Assembly (NCBI GenBank): GCA_017469115.1
Contig: JAFUGY010000009.1
Coordinates: 1-38,080, forward strand
Reading direction: 5' to 3'
Source of the DNA: Oscillospiraceae bacterium
GTDB lineage: Bacteria > Bacillota > Clostridia > Oscillospirales > Oscillospiraceae
DNA length: 38,080 nucleotides
This document shows positions 23,553 to 30,757 of this stretch, in pieces. The position numbers and the translations under genes were made by a program. Position 1 is the stretch's first letter; each line of letters begins with the position of its first letter. Under the pieces are notes generated by a model, which made no database searches, was not told the origin of the DNA, and saw only the letters and a list, made by a program, of their open reading frames with translations.

Positions 23553-24416
23553 TTATCCCTTGACAGCGCCGGAGGCAACGCCTTCGACAATGTAACGCTG
23601 CAGGAAGACATAGAGGATGAGAATCGGCAGCATGGCCAGCAACAGCGCTGCCATCACAAGGCCGATATCGGTGGAATAGGTGCCGTAGAATGCCTGTGTT
23701 GCAATAGGAATGGTGTAGAGATTCTTCTTGGTGAGCACGAGGCTCGGGAGAAGATAGTCATTCCAGTAAGCCATGGCATTGATGATGCCGACAGTTGCGA
23801 TGGTGGGCTTTAAGAGCGGGAAAACGACTTTCCACCAGGTCTGCCAGCGGGTGCAGCCGTCGATGGTGGCGGCTTCTTCCAACGCGACGGGGATATTGGT
23901 TTTAATGGCACCGTGGAACATAAACACAGCCATGGAAACCGAGAATCCGACGTGCATCAGAATCAGCGTAATGCGGTGGTTGAGAACATTGAGAATACCG
24001 CCGTAAACCGACACCAGAGGAACCATCAGCACCTGGAACGGGATAACCATAGAGGCAATCATCAGGGAAAAAATGAAGGTGCAGAACTTCCAGTTGCCGT
24101 TACGGACGATGACAAAGCTCGTCATGGAAGAGACAAGAATCGTCAGCACGGTGGCGCAGGAAGTGATGATGAGGGAGTTGCCGAACACCGTCCAGAACTT
24201 CATCTTCTTCATGGCTTCGGGGAAGTTATTGAGCGTGAAACCGTGAGCACCGATCAGAGCAAGCGGATTCTTCACGATATCGGCCTTGGTTTTAAACACG
24301 TTGATCACAACCATGATGAACGGGAAAATGAAGCAGACGAACAGGATCAGGAGGACGGCCCACATAATGGCGTGGGAAATCTTTTTCTGCCTTGCGGCTC
24401 TTTCGTTTTCAGTCAT
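23553..24416 (-). CDS. Sugar ABC transporter permease (MalG/CUT1 type)
   Basis: A 287-aa inner-membrane subunit with six predicted helices and the EAA loop ALEEAATIDGCTRWQTWWKVVFP (about residues 178-200), the contact for the ATPase. It forms the channel with the permease encoded just upstream. Its ATG overlaps that gene's TAA by one base (TAATG), so the two are translationally coupled. The CUT1 family imports di- and oligosaccharides; neighbours suggest sucrose or fructo-oligosaccharide. No ATP-binding subunit is encoded, so a shared MsmX/MsiK-type ATPase elsewhere is expected. Confidence 0.93.
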   Translation of the reverse strand: MTENERAARQKKISHAIMWAVLLILFVCFIFPFIMVVINVFKTKADIVKNPLALIGAHGFTLNNFPEAMKKMKFWTVFGNSLIITSCATVLTILVSSMTSFVIVRNGNWKFCTFIFSLMIASMVIPFQVLMVPLVSVYGGILNVLNHRITLILMHVGFSVSMAVFMFHGAIKTNIPVALEEAATIDGCTRWQTWWKVVFPLLKPTIATVGIINAMAYWNDYLLPSLVLTKKNLYTIPIATQAFYGTYSTDIGLVMAALLLAMLPILILYVFLQRYIVEGVASGAVKG

Positions 24417-25294
24417 TATGCTTCCACCTCTCCTCTCTTACCGACCATAACCTGAGTGACACCCACAATGGCGCACACCAGGAAGAGAATGACAGCCTCT
24501 GCCTGGCCGAGACCGTAGTTTTTATACGTAAAGGCCTGGTTGTAAACGTGCATGGCTGCCATGACGGAGGATCCGAACGGCTCGCCCTTGGTCAGGGAGA
24601 GGTTCACATCGTAAACGACGAAGCATCTCGTGATGCTCAGGAAGATGCACTGCACGAAGCTGGAGCGCATCAGGGGGATGGTGACATTCTTCATTGCCTG
24701 GGAAGGCGTGCAGCCATCGATCATGGCAGCTTCCTGCACGTCCTTGGAGACGCTCATAAAGCCTGCCACGTAAATCAGCATCATGTAGCCGGCATATTGC
24801 CAGACCGATACCAGAATCAGGCAGAACATGGCTCCGTTCGGCGTGGAAAGGAGAGAAACCGTAGTCCCGCTGCTGATGGCATTGCCAATGGCGACAAAGG
24901 CACGGTTAAAGACGAACTGCCAGATATAACCGAGAACTATACCGCCGATCAGGTTCGGCACGAAGAAGCCTGCGCGGAAGAAGTTCTGGCCCTTGACACC
25001 GCTCGTTACGAGATAGGCAAGAGCAAATGCCACAATGTTGATGAAAACAACTGCGAAAATGGAGTAAATCATGGTGCGGCCCATGGCATGCCAGTAATCG
25101 GCATCTTTAAAGGCTGCAGCAAAGTTTGCCAGACCCACAAAGGGCTTGGAAAGGCTGGTGCCATCCCAGCTGGTCAGGGTGAGGTAAAGGCCGTAAAGGA
25201 ACGGCACAATCACCACAGCGAGGAAGAGGATGGTTCCCGGACCGGCAAACATCAGATATTGCTTGATTTTATAAGAGGTCGTATTTTGCTTCAC
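24416..25294 (-). CDS. Sugar ABC transporter permease (MalF/CUT1 type)
   Basis: A 292-aa permease with six predicted helices. The N-terminal helix (LMFAGPGTILFLAVVIVPFLYGLYLTLTSW) is typical of MalF-like short forms lacking the large periplasmic loop. The EAA loop is DVQEAAMIDGCTPSQAMKNVTIP (about residues 194-216). Partner of the following gene, with which it overlaps by one base. It lies about 127 bases downstream of the binding-protein gene; two hairpins in between should lower its transcript level relative to the binding protein. Confidence 0.93.
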   Translation of the reverse strand: MKQNTTSYKIKQYLMFAGPGTILFLAVVIVPFLYGLYLTLTSWDGTSLSKPFVGLANFAAAFKDADYWHAMGRTMIYSIFAVVFINIVAFALAYLVTSGVKGQNFFRAGFFVPNLIGGIVLGYIWQFVFNRAFVAIGNAISSGTTVSLLSTPNGAMFCLILVSVWQYAGYMMLIYVAGFMSVSKDVQEAAMIDGCTPSQAMKNVTIPLMRSSFVQCIFLSITRCFVVYDVNLSLTKGEPFGSSVMAAMHVYNQAFTYKNYGLGQAEAVILFLVCAIVGVTQVMVGKRGEVEA

Positions 25295-25332
25295 AAAGAA
25301 TTCGCTTCCATTCTGCCGCCTGATTTTTCACG

Positions 25333-25362
25333 GTACGGTGCGGGCGGCTTCGGGCACCGTAC
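25333..25362 (-). repeat. Second intergenic hairpin between binding protein and permease
   Basis: GTACGGTGC (25333-25341) pairs with GCACCGTAC (25354-25362), a perfect 9-bp stem. No T run follows on the - strand, so it may protect the message rather than end it. Confidence 0.6.
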
Positions 25363-25367
25363 ATGGG

Positions 25368-25400
25368 AAAAACCGGGCATCAGAGGCATCCGATGCCCGG
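25368..25400 (-). terminator. Intercistronic terminator/attenuator after the binding protein
   Basis: CCGGGCATC (25373-25381) pairs perfectly with GATGCCCGG (25392-25400), and TTTTT (25372-25368) follows on the - strand. It sits 20 bases past the binding-protein stop and probably lets only part of transcription reach the permeases. Confidence 0.8.
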
Positions 25401-25420
25401 CATAGACTTGCTGGAATGAA

Positions 25421-26677
25421 TCAGTGAGCGCCGACTTCTGCGGTTGCCCAGTAAGCGGTGATTTCGTCAGCAAGGCCTGCACGGCCAATCTGGCCGGCGA
25501 GGTACTTCTGGAAGGAGATACCGTTCTTGGCATAGTGATCATCGGGAGCGTAACGATAGTCAGCAATGAGGGATGCGGTATCGGCGTAGGACTTGACGGA
25601 TGCGCCGAGAGGATCGGAGACAGGCAGCGTGATGTTGGCAAATGCCGGAACGAGTGCGCAGGTGTTGACGAGGAATTCCTGGCCGGCTTCATCAAAGACG
25701 AGCCAATTCAGGAAGTCCTTTGCAGCCTGCTGCTGCTCTTCGGAAACGGTATTGTCGATGAAGAAGTACTTGGAGCCGCCGCCGACGAGCTTGGTGTTGT
25801 ACTCGTCAAGAGTGGAAGGAACAGGCATCATGCCCATATTCTCGCTGTAGTCAAAGGCGCTGATGTTGGCCCAGTCCCAGTTGCCGCCGAACTTGAATGC
25901 GATTTCGCCTTCAGCGAGCATCATTTCGGTGTCTTCACGGACTGCGGAGAGCGGAGAGCTCTTCATCCAGTTGTTGTCCTTCATGACATCAAAGGTGTCC
26001 ATCAGGGCGTTGAATACGGGATCTTCTGCGAGCTTCACAGAGCCGTCTTTAATGCCGGCAATGAAAGCATCGGGATCCGGCTGCATCTCATAAACCTGCT
26101 GGAGGTAGTGTGCACCGAGGGACCAGTCTTCCTTCTGGAGACCGGTGGGAGCTTCCATACCGCCGGCAATCAGCTTGTCGATGAGAGCCTGGAACTGCTC
26201 GGTGGTTCTGACAGAAGCAGGATCAAATGCTTCGCCGGTCACCTTTTCGATGGCGTCAGCATTGTAGAGAATACCGCGGGCTTCGACGCATACAGGGAAA
26301 CCGTAAACTTTGCCGTCGATGGCAATGGCCTGAGAGGTTTCTGCAACCCAGGGTTCACCGGAGACATCAAGAGCGTGGTCGGGGCCGAGGGAGAAGATGT
26401 CCTTCGCATCGACCATGGAGAGAACGTACGGGTCGTTGGAGGCATACTTGGTGGACATGTGTGCTGCGACAGTATCGCTGGAGTAGTAGACTTCAACGTC
26501 TACATCGTGGCTGTCGGAATACTCTTCAGCCATTTCTTCCATCTGGCTCTGAATTTCCATCTTGGAGTTGAAGATGGTCAGAGTCACTTTCTTTGCTGCA
26601 AAGGCGCTGCCGCTGCAGCATGCAAGAGCGACGATCATGGTGAGCGTCAGGAGGAGTGCGATTGCTCTTTTTTTCAT
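25421..26677 (-). CDS. Sugar ABC transporter solute-binding protein
   Basis: A 418-aa exported binding protein of the extracellular sugar-binding family 1. The signal sequence (KKRAIALLLTLTMIVALACC) ends in a Cys pair that could be lipidated (ALAC is an imperfect lipobox); alternatively AFA|AKK offers a signal peptidase I cut. The mature part has the expected features: TLTIFNSKMEIQSQMEEMAEEY start, GILYNADAIEKV, and EIAFKFGGNWDW. Start chosen at 26677 because AAAGGAA lies upstream and the signal peptide begins there; earlier codons would add a non-signal leader. Likely ligand: sucrose or short fructans, by context only. Controlled from the operator-rich region shared with LacI. Confidence 0.9.
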   Translation of the reverse strand: MKKRAIALLLTLTMIVALACCSGSAFAAKKVTLTIFNSKMEIQSQMEEMAEEYSDSHDVDVEVYYSSDTVAAHMSTKYASNDPYVLSMVDAKDIFSLGPDHALDVSGEPWVAETSQAIAIDGKVYGFPVCVEARGILYNADAIEKVTGEAFDPASVRTTEQFQALIDKLIAGGMEAPTGLQKEDWSLGAHYLQQVYEMQPDPDAFIAGIKDGSVKLAEDPVFNALMDTFDVMKDNNWMKSSPLSAVREDTEMMLAEGEIAFKFGGNWDWANISAFDYSENMGMMPVPSTLDEYNTKLVGGGSKYFFIDNTVSEEQQQAAKDFLNWLVFDEAGQEFLVNTCALVPAFANITLPVSDPLGASVKSYADTASLIADYRYAPDDHYAKNGISFQKYLAGQIGRAGLADEITAYWATAEVGAH

Positions 26678-26730
26678 GGGTTTTTCCTTTCCGTTTCCAT
26701 TTTTAATTTTGAGCTGTTGCAGCGTCTTCC

Positions 26731-26740
26731 GAAGCGTTTT
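26731..26740. promoter_or_regulatory. LacI-type operator half match (weak)
   Basis: GAAGCGTTTT agrees with the GAAACGTTTC palindrome (26949-26958) at 8 of 10 bases and has the same central CG. It lies inside the leader of the binding-protein gene. Confidence 0.35.
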
Positions 26741-26774
26741 TCCGGAACAGAGAATTCGGGATACGCCTGAGAAT

Positions 26775-26784
26775 GAAACGTTAC
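26775..26784. promoter_or_regulatory. LacI-type operator
   Basis: GAAACGTTAC agrees at 9 of 10 bases with the perfect palindrome at 26949-26958. It would lie just past the predicted transcription start of the binding-protein gene, a position suited to repression. Confidence 0.5.
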
Positions 26785-26799
26785 ACAACTTCTGATAAC

Positions 26800-26828
26800 A
26801 AGGTAACACATCTTTTTTTTGATGTCAA
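26800..26828 (-). promoter_or_regulatory. Candidate promoter of the sugar transporter operon
   Basis: On the - strand, a perfect TTGACA (26828-26823) and TACCTT (26805-26800) have a 17-base spacer. The -10 box is poor, as expected for a regulated promoter, and operators flank it. The whole divergent gap (26678-27064) holds no gene; it carries this promoter, four CG-centred operator matches and the lacI promoter. Confidence 0.45.
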
Positions 26829-26838
26829 ATCAATTTTT

Positions 26839-26850
26839 CAAAACGCTTTG
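26839..26850. promoter_or_regulatory. LacI-type operator
   Basis: CAAAACGCTTTG is a 12-bp near-palindrome (10 of 12 symmetric) centred on CG. It lies just upstream of the -35 box of the transporter promoter. Confidence 0.5.
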
Positions 26851-26948
26851 TTTTTAGTCATACCGCACAAAAACAGCAATCTATTTTTGTATAGATTGCA
26901 CAAACGAGAAATTTCTCAAAAAAGGAAGAGAACGATAACCAATTGAAC

Positions 26949-26958
26949 GAAACGTTTC
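26949..26958. promoter_or_regulatory. LacI-type operator (perfect palindrome)
   Basis: GAAACGTTTC is a perfect CG-centred palindrome, the classic core of LacI/GalR operators (and of the related catabolite cre site). It lies about 45 bases upstream of the lacI -35 box. Confidence 0.6.
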
Positions 26959-27001
26959 ATAAAAACTATAAAAAAGAAAAAACGGATGTGCCCGAAAATA
27001 C

Positions 27002-27029
27002 TTGCATCATCCGGAAAAGTTGATATAAT
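27002..27029 (+). promoter_or_regulatory. Promoter of the lacI-family gene
   Basis: TTGCAT (27002-27007) and a perfect TATAAT (27024-27029) with a 16-base spacer. The leader before the coding region is short. Confidence 0.6.
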
Positions 27030-27064
27030 GAAAGAAATGAAACAAACAACCATTTTCTGAAAGG

Positions 27065-28075
27065 ATGTGTCATGCTGTTTTGAAGAAATCCGGTCAACCG
27101 ACGATGAAAGACGTTGCACGGGAAGCAGGCGTTTCTCTCGGAACGGTTTCAAAGGTGATCAACGAGATTCCCGTGGGAGAAACTTATAAAAACCGGGTAG
27201 AGAGCGCCATCCGTAAGCTGGGATACCGCGTCAACAATTATGCACGGGGGCTGAAAACCAACAAAACCAACTGTGTTGCCCTGTTGATGCCTTCTCTGAC
27301 CCATCCTTTCTTTGCTTATCTGACGGACGCTCTTACCGAAAGCCTGATGCGCCATGATTATCGTGCGATTCTGATGATCACCAATTATGATCCGGAAGCT
27401 GAGACGAAGTGTCTCCTCCTCGGGCAGCAGAACAAAGTGGACGGCGTGATAGCCCTCACCTATCACCCGAATCTGGACGAGATAGATGATTCCATCCCGA
27501 TTGTCACCATTGACAGGCACTTTCCCGGCAGGATCCCATGCGTCTCTTCGGATAACTTTCGCGGAGGAGAACTTGCCGCGGAAAAACTTGTTGAGCTCGG
27601 CTGTAAAAAGCTTTTGTATCTCGGCACCGGCCCGGAAATTCTCGGAGAGGCCGACAAACGAGGCCCCGGCTTTGAAAACGCCTGCCGGAAAGCCGGTGTT
27701 GGTTACGACCGTATTTCACTCCACGGAGGGGACTCGGATACCGCCATTTTTGACCTGATCCGGGAAAGAATCAAAAACGGAGCCTTTGATTTTGACGGAA
27801 TCTTCTGCAAGGCGGACTGGCTTGCCAGAAAGGTTCTGAATTTGCTGCAGGAATACGGCATTCAGGTCCCGGAAGAGGTTCAGATCATCGGGTATGACGG
27901 TATCATCGATTATGCAACGGGGCTTTATCCCTGCTCTACCATTGTGCAGCCTCTTGCCATGATGGCAGAAGCGGCGGTGAATCTTGTTTTGCATGCCGAT
28001 GAAGATCTTGCACCGGTGAATCTCTGCCTTCCGGTCACCTATGTTTCGGCGGGAACGACAAAAGACAGCCTGTAA
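27065..28075 (+). CDS. LacI/GalR family sugar-responsive repressor
   Basis: An N-terminal helix-turn-helix (TMKDVAREAGVSLGTVSKVIN, roughly residues 13-33) and hinge (NYARGLKTNKT) precede a periplasmic-binding-like sensor domain with VDGVIAL, VTIDRHFPG and IGYDGI motifs. It probably represses the divergent transporter and hydrolase genes until sugar is present. The start is uncertain: the ATG at 27065 overlaps the only good ribosome site (AAAGGA, 27060-27065), a TTG at 27080 lies 14 bases after it, and an ATG at 27104 has none. The region upstream carries the expected CG-centred operators. Only 24 bases separate it from the cyclic-nucleotide-binding genes, so read-through is possible. Confidence 0.88.
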   Translation: MCHAVLKKSGQPTMKDVAREAGVSLGTVSKVINEIPVGETYKNRVESAIRKLGYRVNNYARGLKTNKTNCVALLMPSLTHPFFAYLTDALTESLMRHDYRAILMITNYDPEAETKCLLLGQQNKVDGVIALTYHPNLDEIDDSIPIVTIDRHFPGRIPCVSSDNFRGGELAAEKLVELGCKKLLYLGTGPEILGEADKRGPGFENACRKAGVGYDRISLHGGDSDTAIFDLIRERIKNGAFDFDGIFCKADWLARKVLNLLQEYGIQVPEEVQIIGYDGIIDYATGLYPCSTIVQPLAMMAEAAVNLVLHADEDLAPVNLCLPVTYVSAGTTKDSL

Positions 28076-28099
28076 TAATTGGCAGGATAGGAGGTTTGC

Positions 28100-28591
28100 A
28101 TGGAACTGAAACGATATCAGAAAGATGAAACCATCTTCCGGCAGGGAGATGTCAGTGAGTGTATGTACCGGATTCAGGACGGGAAGGTCGGCATCTTCGT
28201 CGATTACGGCGGAGAGAGCCAGCGTAAAATAACGGAACTGACTGCCGGACAGTTTCTGGGTGAGATGGGGCTGATGGATCAGTCTCCCCGTTCGGCAACG
28301 GCAATTTCTCTGAGTGATGACACGACTTTACAGTTAATCGACGAAGAAAACTTCAGCCGAACCGTTTCGGAGGAACCGGAAGAGATTTTGTTTCTGCTGC
28401 AGCAAATGAGCACGCGGCTGCGCCGCATCTCCAGGGATTATACGGAGGCGTGCCGCACCGTCAGCGAGGTGACGGAAGCAGACAAATCCGGAGCGGAAAG
28501 GAGCCCGGCGCTGCAAAACCGGATTGCCAAGACGCTGGCCGGATTTGAATCATCCGAACCGGAAGAAGAAACCGGAGGGCAGGAAGCATGA
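28100..28591 (+). CDS. Cyclic nucleotide-binding domain protein without effector
   Basis: A 163-aa protein. Residues 1 to about 110 form a CRP-type cNMP-binding domain: IFRQGDVSECMYRI, then the phosphate-binding cassette GEMGL..QSPRSATA with Glu55 and Arg64-Ser65, the residues that hold ribose and phosphate in CRP. A helix (about 95-125) follows, but there is no helix-turn-helix or enzyme domain, only an acidic tail. It may be a cNMP buffer or a partner of the next protein. It is clearly paralogous to the first 120 residues of that protein and overlaps it by 4 bases (ATGA). A strong AGGAGG precedes the ATG. Confidence 0.82.
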   Translation: MELKRYQKDETIFRQGDVSECMYRIQDGKVGIFVDYGGESQRKITELTAGQFLGEMGLMDQSPRSATAISLSDDTTLQLIDEENFSRTVSEEPEEILFLLQQMSTRLRRISRDYTEACRTVSEVTEADKSGAERSPALQNRIAKTLAGFESSEPEEETGGQEA

Positions 28592-29430
28592 AAACAATTC
28601 GCTATTCTTCCGGCGAAGTAATCTTTCGCGAGGGAGAAGTAAGCTTCACGATGTTTGACATTCTGGAAGGAAGCGTCGGCATTTATCTGGATTATGATTC
28701 CGACCGAAAGCAGCAGCTCACCGTTTTGAAGGAACATCAGCTTCTCGGAGAAATGGGGCTTGTGGAAAGCTGCCCGCGTTCTGCCACGGCGGTTGCCCTG
28801 GCGGACGGAACGACGCTGCAGGAAATCGATGAGGCTGAATTCTACGATTTCTTCCAGAATCATCCGGAACGCCTGCTGCAGATCATGCGGCAAATGAGCG
28901 CAAGAATCCGGGAGAACACGGAAAAATTTCAAGAAGTCTGCCGGACGCTGTACGAATATGAAGAGGCGGAGAAGAACGGCAGGACTAAGAGCAGTGAACT
29001 GAATCAGCAGCTGCAGGAAATCAGCGATACCGCCAAAAAAAGAAAAACAACGTATTCCGGGTTGCACTCCGCTTTCTTTAACTACGTGCAGGAAGATCTC
29101 GAGGCCTATGAAGGCAAGCGGGAAATCGTACATGCGAGCTTTGTGGAGCGGCATTTCGTCAAACGGATTTCTCCGATGGAGATGCACGTCAACCCTGACG
29201 ATGAGTTTGCAGACCCCGCCGTAGGCCCGAGCGACCGGATTATCAACGAATACGTGCATGAAATTCCGCGCCTGCGGCGCTATGATGAGGAGATCTTCCC
29301 TACTCCGGTTATTGTTTATAAGCTGGCTGCCGACGGATATTTGATTTTAAACGGACATCATCGGTGGGCAGCCGCTCTGAAAAGCGGCCTGGGCAAGATT
29401 CGCGCCACGATCACGAATCCTCCGAAATAA
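28588..29430 (+). CDS. cNMP-binding domain fused to ParB/sulfiredoxin-like domain
   Basis: A 280-aa fusion. Residues 1 to about 115 are a CRP-type cNMP-binding domain (GEMGL at 54-58, PRSATA at 63-68 with conserved Glu55 and Arg64). A charged helical linker (about 110-155, Glu/Lys-rich) leads to a C-terminal domain with GYLILNGHHRWAAAL (250-264). That matches the nucleotide-binding box of the ParB N-terminal/sulfiredoxin superfamily (G.HR..AA). Members bind CTP or ATP and act as nucleases, kinases or partition factors, so a cNMP-gated nucleotide-dependent activity is inferred. No ParB helix-turn-helix is present. Translationally coupled to the preceding paralogue; a HAD gene follows 27 bases later. 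Confidence 0.75.
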   Translation: MKTIRYSSGEVIFREGEVSFTMFDILEGSVGIYLDYDSDRKQQLTVLKEHQLLGEMGLVESCPRSATAVALADGTTLQEIDEAEFYDFFQNHPERLLQIMRQMSARIRENTEKFQEVCRTLYEYEEAEKNGRTKSSELNQQLQEISDTAKKRKTTYSGLHSAFFNYVQEDLEAYEGKREIVHASFVERHFVKRISPMEMHVNPDDEFADPAVGPSDRIINEYVHEIPRLRRYDEEIFPTPVIVYKLAADGYLILNGHHRWAAALKSGLGKIRATITNPPK

Positions 29431-29457
29431 AATACAGAGAGGAAATCCGAAAACAAG

Positions 29458-29940
29458 ATGAGAATTTCCTTTGATCTGGATGATGTGCTGTTTGTATCAC
29501 CGGAGCGATATGAAACAGAACCTGTTCCGAGATTTCTGCCAAAACGGATCTTTCAGGAACGCCTGAGGAAGGACACGCCGAAGCTCATCCATACGCTTCA
29601 GGAGCGCGGACATGAAGTTTGGATTTATACATCGTCCTTTCGCAGCGAAAGATATTTGCGCGCACTGTTTCGCGCTTACGGAATCCGGTTTGACGGAATC
29701 GTCAATGCAACACGGCACAACCGCGAAGTGCAGCGTGACCGCAAAGATCGGCTTCCGCAAAAAATGCCGAACTACTACCGGATCGCACTGCATATCGATG
29801 ACGAAAAAGCAATTCATGATAATGCGTTCCGGTACGGGTACAGGACGATGCGCGTTTATGAACCGGATGAGCACTGGGTGGAAAAGGTTTTGCAGGAAGC
29901 CGATCGCGTCGACCACCTTCTCCAGAAGAATCCCACCTGA
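29458..29940 (+). CDS. HAD superfamily phosphatase-like protein
   Basis: A 160-aa HAD protein. Motif I is FDLDDVL (Asp6, Asp8), motif II is YTSS (57-60) and motif IV is HIDDEKA (Asp114, Asp115); the Lys of motif III is likely within KDRLPQKMP (about 96-104). It resembles the small 5'(3')-nucleotidase-type HADs without a large cap, though a helical insert (about 14-40) sits after motif I. The substrate is unknown. It comes 27 bases after the cNMP/ParB-like gene on the same strand, so a joint nucleotide-linked role is possible but unproven. The ribosome site (AGAGGAAA) is about 12 bases away, rather far. No terminator is clear after it. Confidence 0.75.
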   Translation: MRISFDLDDVLFVSPERYETEPVPRFLPKRIFQERLRKDTPKLIHTLQERGHEVWIYTSSFRSERYLRALFRAYGIRFDGIVNATRHNREVQRDRKDRLPQKMPNYYRIALHIDDEKAIHDNAFRYGYRTMRVYEPDEHWVEKVLQEADRVDHLLQKNPT

Positions 29941-29967
29941 AAAAATACTTCCTTTTTGTAAAAACTC

Positions 29968-29996
29968 TCGACGAAGAGAACCTGCTGTGTTATAAT
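29968..29996 (+). promoter_or_regulatory. Promoter of the PRTase-like gene
   Basis: TCGACG (29968-29973) and a perfect TATAAT (29991-29996) have a 17-base spacer. The -10 box sits between the arms of an inverted repeat. Confidence 0.55.
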
Positions 29997-30007
29997 AAAA
30001 ACAGCAG
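29982..30007. promoter_or_regulatory. Inverted repeat around the -10 box (candidate operator)
   Basis: CTGCTGT (29982-29988) and ACAGCAG (30001-30007) are perfect complements 12 bases apart and enclose TATAAT. A repressor binding here would block the promoter; no candidate repressor is identified. Confidence 0.5.
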
Positions 30008-30059
30008 TAAGCCATACCGGCTCTGAAACGAAAAATTTACAGAAAGGATGTGTACAAAA

Positions 30060-30698
30060 ATGGTAATCCCGACCACGCATTTCCGCAGTGATGCCAGCAG
30101 CATACCGCTTCGTATTGCAAAAGGCCATTTTGCAACAAACCACAGCCATCTCAATTATTACATTGACATGACGTACACCAAGCATCGCCTGGCAGAAGCA
30201 CAGCAGGCAGCGAAAGAACTGGCGCTTGAATTCAAAACTTCTACCGTTGTTGACACCGTTCTTTGCCTGGACGGTACGGAAGTTCTCGGCACATGCATTG
30301 CAGAAGAATTAACCTCCGCCGGCATACGGAATTTGAACAAGCACGAAACCATTTATGTTGTTACACCGGAGCGGATCGGAGGAGATCAGCATATCTTCCG
30401 CGAAAATACCGCGCATCTGATCCGAAACAGGCATATTCTGGTGCTGGCTGCCTCTGTTACCACCGGAAAAACGGTACAGGAGGCCATTGAGCTTCTGCAT
30501 TTTTACGGCGGCATCCCGGTAGGGGTATGCAGCATTTTCACCTGTCTTGAGGAATGCGAAGGCTTCCCGATCACGGCAATCTTCCACTCCGATGAATTGG
30601 AAGACTACCAGTGCCTGCCGATGAACCAGTGCCCGCTGTGCAAAAACGGCGTGAAGATTGATGCACTGGTCAATTCCTACGGTATCTCCAGCTTCTGA
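30060..30698 (+). CDS. Orotate phosphoribosyltransferase-like protein
   Basis: A 212-aa PRTase-fold protein. The core has VLCLDGTEVLGT (about residues 67-78) and ILVLAASVTTGKTV (126-139), which occupies the place of the PRPP loop. True PRTases carry two acidic residues there (…DDVxTTG-T); here both are Ala (130, 131), so PRPP binding may be changed or lost. A C-terminal CPLCKNGVKIDALVNSYG (191-208) is shared with clostridial proteins annotated as orotate PRTase and could bind metal. The start at 30060 follows GAAAGGA by 11 bases; an in-frame ATG at 30048 overlaps it. It is a single gene with its own promoter, operator-like repeat and terminator. Confidence 0.72.
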   Translation: MVIPTTHFRSDASSIPLRIAKGHFATNHSHLNYYIDMTYTKHRLAEAQQAAKELALEFKTSTVVDTVLCLDGTEVLGTCIAEELTSAGIRNLNKHETIYVVTPERIGGDQHIFRENTAHLIRNRHILVLAASVTTGKTVQEAIELLHFYGGIPVGVCSIFTCLEECEGFPITAIFHSDELEDYQCLPMNQCPLCKNGVKIDALVNSYGISSF

Positions 30699-30716
30699 TC
30701 ATTCTAAATTCACCAA

Positions 30717-30744
30717 AAACAGCCGTCCGTGTGGGCGGCTGTTT
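30717..30744. terminator. Bidirectional terminator
   Basis: AAACAGCCG (30717-30725) pairs with CGGCTGTTT (30736-30744), extended inward by about three more pairs to a 4-base loop. T runs follow on both strands, so it ends the PRTase gene (+) and the GT4-DegV-EamA-TPR operon (-). Confidence 0.88.
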
Positions 30745-30757
30745 CATTGATAGGAGT

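Noticed and set aside
25424..26770. Long + strand open frame opposite the binding-protein gene
   Set aside because: The - strand encodes a complete exported binding protein with signal peptide and ribosome site; this frame is its shadow.
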